DNA of 14,365 bases from the NCBI GenBank assembly GCA_028565635.1, contig JAOXYB010032742.1:1-14365 (forward strand), in the 5' to 3' direction. Positions 1 through 7,483 of the stretch are shown here, in pieces (position 1 is the first letter of the stretch; each line of letters opens with the position of its first letter). The position numbers and the translations under genes were made by a program. The notes below the pieces were generated by a model, which searched no databases, was not told the DNA's origin, and saw only the letters and a list, made by a program, of their open reading frames with translations. This DNA comes from Phoronis ovalis (Eukaryota; Phoronida; Phoronidae).

Positions 1-13
1 CATTCAAAGTCAC

Positions 14-36
14 TATATATATATATGTATATATAC
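14..36. repeat. Short (TA)n microsatellite
   Basis: A run of alternating T and A interrupted once by a G. Confidence 0.8.
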
Positions 37-67
37 TGCCCAATAGGCACCCTTTTTTTAGCTCCAG

Positions 68-467
68 CATTTACCACAGGGTGTATTTTTCACGCTTCTC
101 AAAGCCTTATTTACCACAGGGTATACTTTTTTTGTTGGATATTTACCACAGAGTATATTTTCAAAAAATATTTGTTTACCACAGGGTGTATTTCCTATTA
201 CCATAGGGTATATAATTTACAAGGGAATTTCACACAGGGTATTATGATGGCCCTGAAAGACTGTTGTGTTGTCGACTTGTAAAAAACAACACGACAATTC
301 AGTACGTAATGTCGTGTTGTCAACTTGCAAACAACACAACAGTCCTTCAGGGCCACCATAGGGTATCTATTTTGGGAGAGTTATTTACTACGGTATATTT
401 TTCATGTTTTTTTCATTTAGGACAGTATATTTTTCCTGGTGATCTACATTTACCACAGGGTCAGGTT
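68..467 (+). repeat. Imperfect short repeat family 'TTTACCACAGGGTATATTTT'
   Basis: About ten degenerate copies of a roughly 20-bp motif are spaced 30-60 bp apart. Clear examples start near 69, 109, 141, 174, 196, 228, 353, 380 and 447, and a related GGGTATATTTTCC lies near 662. Spacing and unit sequence are irregular, so this is a decayed tandem array and not a CRISPR. No coding capacity is evident. Confidence 0.75.
243..360. repeat. Nested inverted-repeat (foldback) element, MITE-like
   Basis: The 30-bp arms 243-272 and 331-360 are inverted copies with two mismatches (left arm begins TATGATGGCCCTGAA). Inside, 286-296 (ACAACACGACA) pairs perfectly with 310-320. Each half is also a smaller GTGTTGT...ACAACAC hairpin. 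The six bases flanking both sides are GGGTAT, which could be a target-site duplication, but that sequence is also part of the surrounding repeat motif. No ORF is present. Confidence 0.75.
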
Positions 468-528
468 TTTTTCTCCTGGGCCGCACACCCCTACCAACTT
501 TTCTGTCAAGTATCCCCCAGGATTTTTC

Positions 529-991
529 CCCGGTCCTGGCACTAAAGTCCATTGGCATCGCATGCCTGTTCCCAAAATCGCAAAAAAAGTAATTTCCATA
601 GTCACTGAGGACCGCAAAATTGAATATAGATTTTTTTTAGTGTACCTCTTGAAATAAAAAAGGGTATATTTTCCAGAGAGTTTTACCCCTAGTATTGACA
701 AACCTTTTTTGTGTTGTATTAAAATCAATCACCAGACTTGATCTAAACTTCATTGTTTACACCTATTGGCTTTTTTTTAGAAAACCCAAAGTTCAAAAAA
801 AAGGGTGTAGTCAAATGTTTTACACTCCTTGTTTTTCAAATTAAGGTAATTATGTTTTTCATGGAAAAAACTTTGCATTTTTGCCAAAAAAGGGGCTGAT
901 TTTTGACTGAATTTTCTAGAAAAAGGGCATCTATTTAATCTTAGGGAATGAGCATGGCTACACCTCTTTTACCCCAAGTGCCAGGACCGGG
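529..991. repeat. Segment bounded by inverted CCCGGTCCTGGCAC motifs; possible decayed non-autonomous transposon
   Basis: 529-542 and the reverse complement of 978-991 are identical over 14 bp. Weaker similarity continues outward (ATTTTTC before the motif) and inward (GCCATGC/GCATGCC-type words, then TTCCC). The interior is T- and A-rich and non-coding. Confidence 0.5.
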
Positions 992-1156
992 TATTTTTCA
1001 TCAAAAATTGATTTAAATTTATCTAATATTATAATTATTATAAATTTTAAGTAGATTTTAATATCTTAATCCTTTTCCTCTGTACTTTATGCTATTAATT
1101 TTGACTTTAACTCTATTACAGAAAGTCTGGTGCCTGCTGTTATTAATATTTCTTCA

Positions 1157-1171
1157 ATGTTTTTACAGTAA
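1157..1171 (+). promoter_or_regulatory. Possible four-codon uORF just before the PARP16 start
   Basis: ATG TTT TTA CAG TAA encodes M-F-L-Q and stops one base before the PARP16 ATG. It is present only in transcripts that use the acceptor ending at 1121. Splicing to the acceptor ending at 1168 removes it, because that acceptor's CAG is the uORF's last codon. Confidence 0.35.
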
Positions 1172-1172
1172 A

Positions 1173-1358
1173 ATGGAAACTGTCTGTGAATCGGCCAAAC
1201 ATAATGTATTATACTCACTAAGAAGTAACCTGCACGAAACTGATCTTCGTTGGAGCTTGTTTGTTGCAGCAGCAACAAGTTACAGACATGATACAGTTCT
1301 CAGACCATTCCCTCCAATGTTTGTTGATGAACACAATGAGAAGGATTACAAACGACTA
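1173..1358 (+). CDS. PARP16: PARP16 coding exon 1 (aa 1-62)
   Basis: Encodes METVCESAK through EKDYKRL. The donor at 1359 reads GTTAGT, phase 0. A second possible donor at 1363 (GTATTG) would break the frame with exon 2. The exon's 5' limit is not the ATG: splice acceptors end at 1121 and 1168, so untranslated sequence of 4 or 51 nt probably precedes the start. Confidence 0.88.
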
Positions 1359-4300
1359 GTTAGTATTGTAATAAAATTACACTGTCCTGATACAAAGCGA
1401 TGATACCATTCTCAGAATACTGTCCAAACACTCTGAATACTTGATCCAAACTGAATGTTGCAGAATATCAGAAAGCACTGGTGATAGTTTTGTGATAATG
1501 AACCCAAAAATTAAGATGTGGACTAAATTTACGATTTGAACATGAATAAGTTATAATAAGTATATTGGGGGTGTAAAAACAAAAACTGTCATGTCATGCC
1601 TTGTCTCTTGTCTATAGAATTCTATAAATACGTATTAGGGGAGACCAAAAAAAAACTTGTTTAACGGGTGCGACCACTTCAAATTTTGATGTTTTCACAC
1701 TTTTATTATTTTTTTAAACATTATTTAACAGGCCCGACCACTTCAAATTTCTGCATTTTAAATTTTTTGTTTATTTATTTTATTCTAAAAAAAAATAGGA
1801 AACACACAAACCCAAATTCTTGTGGTGTCATCTGATTCAAAATATGTTTTCTTTTCTCTTAACATTAAAAAAAATCCCCAATTGACTCGTTTTTAAGGGC
1901 TTTTAATTGTTAAACACTTTTTTTAAAATTAAAATAAAAAATGACCGACTTAGTTTTTGAGGGTTTTCGTCTGTAAACAACTTTCATTTCTGTTATGTCC
2001 TTACCCCGATTTTTTTAGAATATGTTGTGACTTATATGATCTTATGAATCTGTAGTAATAGAACATTTAATTTTTCACTTGCGATGCTTTAAACATTTTA
2101 TATTTCAACTTAGACTTGTCTTTGTGCAGGAAAAGTGAGATCACAGCGGAGAGACACTCAGTGAAAACTACCGTTTTAAAACTGTTTAGAGATGTTTTTT
2201 CTGGATAACTTCTAAGAGGATGTCTATGCCACACTTTGTATGTACGACTTGCAGTTTGTCATAATCAACTTTGTTTGAATTATTACAGGAACATGTTATC
2301 AGCAGTTTTCCGACTCTCCAGCAACTGGCTGAAACAGACTTAAAAAACATCACTAATGAACAATTGACGCTTTTAAATTGGGTTCTTAACAGTAACAAAA
2401 GTATAAGTGTAATACTTCGAGCAAAAGAAACGGTGAGTTTAGTAAATTTTTTTGTACAGTGAAAACTCCAGTTGTGTACTGCTATGCTATAAGAGCTCAC
2501 TCACAGTAATGTAGCCTTAGCTGTTCATGGTATTTTGTTAAAATAAGGAGTGATCTATTTCACACATTGTCACTTTAAAACGCTTAATATTTGAGTAATT
2601 GTCTTCCACCTGCATTTGGTGCAGTTACCAAATTAGACCAGATGTTGCAATTTTCCTTCAATATTTGTTTATTTCAATCTGTTGTTTTGTTCAATGTTTG
2701 TGCCCAGAAATACAGGCAAAATGTTTATCATGGCATCTAAAAAATTTGTTAAATTTTGTCTTGCCTATTTTGATTCTTTCTGAACGTATTTTCACTCGAG
2801 TGAAATTTACTATCTTAAAACTTGTTTGTTTGCTATTCTTTGCTACTTTTCTTGGATATTTTGCTTGGATACTTTTCTTGGATACTTTTCAATTTCAATT
2901 TTTTAAGCAAGCTCCACGTTTTTCATAGAGCAGTACGTATAAATAATACCACTCATACAGTATATGAATAGATTTTAAATCATATACTTATGTAATCTTC
3001 TTCCTGTTCAGCCAGCAACTTTTCTATATATTTTATTGCACAGTGGACATATTTAATAGAATCTTTCATTACAATTTCATTTTTATATTTAATTAGTTTT
3101 GTAAATTTGTATCAAAAAAGTTGGGACTTAGTATTTAATGCTAGTGGTATGGTAGTTAAAATGTGTAAGAATGATAAACTGATTAACGTGCAATATTATG
3201 TTAAGTACACGACTGCCAATAAGCCTTTATAATGCGTAAAAACAAAATGCTGAAAGTGCAAACTTTTGTGATACCTTGACAATGGCTTCAGAGGACTCCT
3301 ATCAAGACTCAGACTTTCTGCGATTACATAATTTTAAAATATTTGAATTATTCCGAAGTTCAAAATCATCAAGCAATAACTTTCAAACGCACAAATAGAA
3401 GTTATAATTACTCCTAGAGAATTTTTTTTCATGTTTGTTCCAAAGTTAAACTCAAAAAGTGCCAACTTTTCCAATACCTTACTGTATATTAGGTGCTGTG
3501 GTTTAAGAAAGAAATTGCTGCTACTTGGCTACTGATTTTCATTTACAATTTCTGTTGCATTAAGTTAAAATTCAGGGCTCTATTTGTTGGTGTGTAATTC
3601 TTCCTTTACATGAATTTACTATTATTGCTTTTGTTATAGTATGAAGACATTACGAAGTTAACTGGTCAAGTTATATCAGTTACAGCGCCACATTATATCT
3701 TTGAAGTTGTCCATGGGGAAGCAAACACGGCAAAGTTTGAAAGTCTGCGAGATGGCAGAAATACCATGTATGCGTATCATGGTAGTCGTGTTGAAAACTT
3801 TCATTCAATTTTAAATCATGGTTTACATTCACATATGAACAAGGTAATTACTGAATATTTTGACACTGTCATTCTAAAATTATATTTATTGAGTATTGTA
3901 GAAAGTGTTGTTCTTTATGAAATGTTAATGAATGAAGTTTTTCCTGGTAATCTTGATTTGTGATATATGTGATGCAATATTATATGTATTGTTTCAGCTG
4001 GATAGCTAGTACTTTTAGGCTGAAGTTCACCAAGTTAAAAGATATTATGTAAAAGTTATAGTATGTCATTTGTAAATAGCATAGTACTCTTGAATTTCAG
4101 AATTCCTTATTTGGAGAAGGTACTTATCTGTCAAGTGAGCTCTCTGTATCCATGCCATATAGTCCAACAGGGAGTAGCTGGTGTCATAGTTGTATTGGCA
4201 GCAGTGTATCATGTATAGCTGTGTGTGAATTAATTGATGATCCCTCAGTAAAATGTCAATCAAAGGGTGAGTGCTTTTAATGTTAATGTTAAAAACATTT

Positions 4301-5858
4301 ATGAAAGATACGCTACAGTTTATAGTTACTGTTATGCGACAGCCGTGACTAGAATTCAAGATATACTCAAAAGATAGAATGATTTGATTTTTACAATTGT
4401 GATTGTGGCATTGTCTTACTTTGAATTCTTTTCCAAAGAACTATAATCCAGCTCTCAGGGAATGGGTTATTCTTGCTCAAAGATGTTGATGAATCAAGCC
4501 TTTGGCACGGTTTGGAAACATCCTGACCTTTTGCAAATTTGGGAATAGAGAAAGGCAGGCACACATTGAGAAAATTACAGAATGATATGTATAGAACATT
4601 TCTCTAAATAAGTACGTCAGTGCAACCAATATTAAAACACCACAAATGCTGAACACACATTTGCAAATTTTTAATCAACAAAATTTTAGCTTCATATTGG
4701 GACATTCTTTGCCTTGGTTAGTTTTAATGGCTACTTTAAGTTAAAAGGAGCCACAGTACTTCTTTTCTTAGATAAACTCTGGTAGCAATTTAGTTATTTT
4801 AAATCTTCAAAAATGTATTAATATCAGTAGATTCTATATAATTAGCATACATATATTTCAATAAATCCAATAAATGAACATCTAATTTCCTAAAATTGCA
4901 TCAGAGTATATGCATTGTAGTACAAGTCATGTACTTTAAATTTTAGACCAGGAAAGTAATTCACAAGGTGGAAGAAATCGTGCACGAGTACCAGACAGCA
5001 TGGCAGGTGAAGTACCTGATAAATACTACATTGTAAGAAATAATGACATGCTGAGAATGAAATACCTTCTAGTGTATGTTCACAGTGCTCCAAAACATGG
5101 GTGAGTTGTTTTAACAAAATGACCCGAAAAACATGTCCTGTTGAGGTGGTGAGTTTTGTTCCTAAATCTCCCAACTTTTTTTACTCTGAATATGTCAGGT
5201 GACTAATTTTTATATCAAAATGTTATATTTTTGAAATGTAATATTCAAAAGAACGTGTCAAAAACCACTCAAGCTATATAGCTGGAACAAATATTCTACA
5301 TATTAAATACATCTCAAAAATATAACTTATAACACGAAATGGCCTCATTACAAGTCTCTTTCGCTTTTCAGGAAAATTGCACTTATAATAAATTTATTTT
5401 ACATACTTTTAAACTATGTATACTTTTGTCTGTCTACATTTTTATTTAACTATCTTGAATTTAATTTGAAGTATGATGGCTGAATAAGTTTTGCTGAATA
5501 ATGCTCTCACCCTTAACTGGCAGCCATATTGAATTTTTGATCAACACTGGCTAATGCAATTCCGATTTAGGATTATTTACAAAATTATAAATCATGCATG
5601 AAAATCTTTTTACTAGATACATATATTAGCACTCAAACACATGAATGTATTCATTATAATTAATATATTGTATCTTTATGTTGTAGATCAATTGTTCATC
5701 AAAACGCTTGTCTTAGATGGATGAAAAGGCACAAGTTCATAATTTTTATTGCAATTTATGCTGTGATACTTATTGCAGTAGGACTCGCTAAATCAAGATC
5801 TTTTCAAAACACTTTAAAAAGAATAATACAGCAATACTGGACTTATCAAGATATGTGA
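1173..5858 (+). CDS. PARP16: PARP16, ER tail-anchored mono-ADP-ribosyltransferase; complete, six coding exons
   Basis: Spliced CDS join(1173-1358, 2289-2432, 3640-3843, 4101-4266, 4947-5100, 5687-5858) gives 341 aa; human PARP16 is about 322 aa. The N-terminal helical regulatory region carries [12 protein letters not shown] and VLRPFP. The catalytic ART fold follows, with H157 in [14 protein letters not shown]187 in [10 protein letters not shown] and Y260 in DKYYIVRNN. These match the H-Y-Y triad of human PARP16 (H152, Y182, Y254), which replaces the H-Y-E of poly-ADP-ribosylating enzymes and implies mono-ADP-ribosylation. A single hydrophobic segment at about residues 302-319 ([18 protein letters not shown]) precedes a short basic tail, as in the family's ER/nuclear-envelope tail anchor. 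In vertebrates PARP16 modifies PERK and IRE1 in the unfolded protein response; that role here is inferred. M1 at 1173 has a strong context (A at -3, G at +4). All junctions are GT-AG and in frame. An in-frame upstream ATG at 1089 is less likely. Confidence 0.95.
1359..2288 (+). other. PARP16 intron 1
   Basis: AT-rich intron of 930 bp. It holds a direct repeat: CGACCACTTCAAATTT at 1671-1686 and 1735-1750, each preceded by a TTTAAC-type word (64-bp period). No RNA gene or coding exon is seen. Confidence 0.8.
1660..1750 (+). repeat. Two-copy direct repeat with a 64-bp period
   Basis: The core CGACCACTTCAAATTT is identical in both copies; the flanking TTTAACGGGTG and TTTAACAGGCC are similar. Confidence 0.7.
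2289..2432 (+). CDS. PARP16: PARP16 coding exon 2 (aa 63-110)
   Basis: The acceptor is TATTACAG and the donor ACG|GTGAGT, with phase 0 at both ends, giving 48 residues. It encodes the rest of the N-terminal helical domain ([26 protein letters not shown]). This part is weakly conserved relative to vertebrates except for the 'W-x-L-x-S-x-K' stretch, which aligns with human 'SWILSSK'. Confidence 0.88.
2433..3639 (+). other. PARP16 intron 2
   Basis: Intron of 1207 bp and AT-rich. It includes short imperfect repeats of TTGGATACTTTTC near 2851-2890 and three copies of an AGTGCCAACTTTT-type motif (see 3109-3477). No coding exon is recognised; the longish open frame at 2599-2928 has no recognisable content. 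Confidence 0.8.
3109..3477. repeat. Degenerate inverted-repeat element in PARP16 intron 2
   Basis: 3109-3128 (GTATCAAAAAAGTTGGGACT) and the reverse complement of 3458-3477 match at 16 of 20 positions. A third, direct copy of the right end is at 3255-3274. This looks like an old foldback or nested short element. It is non-coding. Confidence 0.45.
3640..3843 (+). CDS. PARP16: PARP16 coding exon 3 (aa 111-178)
   Basis: The acceptor is TTGTTATAG and the donor AAG|GTAATT, phase 0 at both ends. It encodes YEDITKLTG (human FEKIQKLTG) and then the NAD-binding [19 protein letters not shown] segment with the catalytic-triad histidine H157. Confidence 0.93.
4101..4266 (+). CDS. PARP16: PARP16 coding exon 4 (aa 179-233 plus 1 nt)
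   Basis: The acceptor is GAATTTCAG and the donor is GTGAGT at 4267. It ends in phase 1. It encodes [20 protein letters not shown] with triad residue Y187, followed by [16 protein letters not shown], which closely matches the human LSCVAVCEVIDHPDVKC block. Confidence 0.93.
4267..4946 (+). other. PARP16 intron 4
   Basis: 680 bp of AT-rich sequence. I see no repeat or gene in it. (Intron 3, 3844-4100, is 257 bp and also unremarkable.). Confidence 0.75.
4947..5100 (+). CDS. PARP16: PARP16 coding exon 5 (aa 234-284 plus split codon)
   Basis: The acceptor is TAAATTTTAG and the donor is GTGAGT at 5101. It enters in phase 1 and leaves in phase 2. It encodes RNRARVPDS and then [20 protein letters not shown], which contains Y260, the residue standing where PARP1-type enzymes have their catalytic glutamate region. 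Confidence 0.92.
5101..5686 (+). other. PARP16 intron 5
   Basis: 586 bp of AT-rich sequence with no recognisable element. Confidence 0.75.
5687..5858 (+). CDS. PARP16: PARP16 coding exon 6 and stop (aa 285-341)
   Basis: The acceptor is ATGTTGTAG. It completes the split Gly codon and encodes the basic pre-anchor stretch (LRWMKRHK), the single transmembrane segment and a roughly 22-residue polar tail ending YQDM. The stop TGA is at 5856-5858. The C-terminal tail would face the ER lumen if the topology matches human PARP16. Confidence 0.92.
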
Positions 5859-7078
5859 CGAGAACTGGAAACTTGCTGAAACCTTGCCCCACAGGAAAGT
5901 ACACCTGGAACACTTGGAGCTTTCAAGTCTCTCACTTGAAGCTGTAGATTTCTGCTTTCTAACTTGTCTTCCACCATTGTTTTCAATAGAAAATTGAATG
6001 AAAATATCCAGTCTCCTACTGAAAAATTCTGCCAACTCGACAGTTATAATATATACATGCATGTTATTAATTAGTGAAACTGCAGCGCAGTACCTAGTTA
6101 TGTGGTTTTAGGCTAAGAATCTTGTTTTAAAAGTAGACTACACTGAATTATACACTGTCTACTGTTTTCTATTCTACCATTTATTATCGTAGCAAATCAG
6201 ATACTGAATTTAAATATAGATTATAAACCATATTGCGTATGACATTTATTGTAGAAAATTAAGTTGCGTAACTGCCATGTCCCTCGTTTTGCACAGGAAT
6301 CTTCAGTTTTATAGATTATAATCTACCATTGACAGTTGTGAAACTCTCTGGGACAAACCAAATTAAGTTTAGGATTCTTCCTATTGTGAAAATTAATATG
6401 GTTCAGTGCAAAAATCCATTTAGTCTCCAATTAATACAACAAGTAGCTAATTAAAAATAATAATGTTGCTTAAGCCTTGTATAAGGCTTGGCTTGGCTTT
6501 TCATATCTTTGCTTGTTGGCTATGAAATGTTTTACTGTGATCAAGTGCTTTAGCATACCCCAGATAAATGGATTTTTGGATGGAAATGCATATTAATTGC
6601 TGTCATCATTTTTGTAACAACTATAATAGAAACATATACAATTATTTTAACATAAAAAAATGCTTTCAACCTTGACTTTGTTATTGGTATAAAGATTGTT
6701 TTGCCACAGTGAGTTGGATGGTTTTTAGCCATTAGGGGAATTACAGTGCAATTAAGGATTACTAAAAATATGACGCAAGTCCAGAAAATGTTACAGTACA
6801 TGGTAGTATATTGAGTATTATGGCTCCAGTATGTAATCCAATATCAAGAAACTTTGTGTTAGAGGTGCTTCTTGAAAACAAGTAGACTACCTGATCTATT
6901 GCAAGATGTAACTGTTATCATTGGACTAGTTGTAAAAACACGGGCGTCTGACAAATCTTAGTAACCCCATCATTCCGGTAATATTTACTCATTACCCTTG
7001 CTATTTTGGAGAAAGCACAAGATCAGAGATATTTAGCACTATTTACTCAAATTTGACATTTGGATGTGAACAGTCTGT

Positions 7079-7084
7079 AATAAA
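7079..7084 (+). terminator. PARP16: Candidate PARP16 poly(A) signal AATAAA
   Basis: This is the only canonical plus-strand AATAAA I see between the PARP16 stop and the ARMC6 stop. It is followed by T-rich sequence. It implies a 3' UTR of about 1.2 kb. A variant ATTAAA at 6450-6455 could give a shorter form. Confidence 0.5.
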
Positions 7085-7109
7085 ATGTAAACCTGTCTTT
7101 TGATTATAA

Positions 7110-7115
7110 TTTATT
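7110..7115 (-). terminator. ARMC6: Candidate ARMC6 poly(A) signal AATAAA (TTTATT on plus)
   Basis: It lies about 155 nt past the ARMC6 stop on the minus strand. It faces the PARP16 signal 30 bp away, so the two mRNAs' ends should meet or overlap here. Confidence 0.55.
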
Positions 7116-7270
7116 GTACATATTTTGCAAAAAAATTAAAATACATAAATTAATTTACATATAAACAGAATGTAAACACTGTCACAAATCCAGCAGTTTA
7201 AAATGAGACACTAGGTAATGTTAAACATGATTATTCATAATAGATAACTTTAGGTACAAGTTGTTGATAG

Positions 7271-7483
7271 TTATCGCTGCAGATCTCCTTTCTCTCCTTT
7301 CCATAGTTCTTTCAGTTCTACTTTACAACCTAGGTCTCTCAGAGCAGCTTTAGCCTCATCATCACAATCGCGATGATTCCGTATTGCTTCGTTAATCAAA
7401 TCTTCAGCTCCCAGTTCCAAAAAGGTTTCGCAATATTCTCGATTTCTTGCAACAATATTTCTGCTTGCCATGCATGCTTGTTT
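7271..7483 (-). CDS. ARMC6: ARMC6 coding exon 6 and stop (aa 395-464)
   Basis: The acceptor is TTTCTTGCAG. It encodes the last armadillo repeat ([14 protein letters not shown] ... [13 protein letters not shown]) and the C-terminal signature [20 protein letters not shown], followed by [14 protein letters not shown] and TAA at 7273-7271. Confidence 0.94.
   Translation of the reverse strand, partial: KQACMASRNIVARNREYCETFLELGAEDLINEAIRNHRDCDDEAKAALRDLGCKVELKELWKGEKGDLQR

Larger units (their letters stand above)
5859..7270. other. Convergent PARP16/ARMC6 3' region
   Basis: 1412 bp between the two stop codons. Most of it is probably PARP16 3' UTR, with about the last 170 bp ARMC6 3' UTR. It contains a small perfect hairpin at 6472-6489 (AAGCCTT-GTAT-AAGGCTT) and the opposing poly(A) signals. 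No ORF with recognisable content is seen on either strand. Confidence 0.7.

Noticed and set aside
68-467. Regularly recurring short repeats that superficially resemble a CRISPR array
   Set aside because: Unit sequence and spacing are irregular, there are no cas genes, and the surrounding spliced animal genes show this is eukaryotic DNA.
450-728. Overlapping open frames in the upstream repeat region
   Set aside because: Short and composed of repeat sequence, with no recognisable protein similarity.
1089-1172. N-terminal signal-peptide-like extension of PARP16
   Set aside because: The ATG has a weak context, lies upstream of two good splice acceptors, and has no counterpart in human PARP16. 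Kept only as an alternative in the findings.
2599-2928. 109-residue open frame in PARP16 intron 2, rich in Phe, Leu and Cys
   Set aside because: It starts at a non-ATG codon, its composition reflects T-rich DNA, and no domain is recognisable. It is not a PARP16 exon because exons 2 and 3 join in frame without it.
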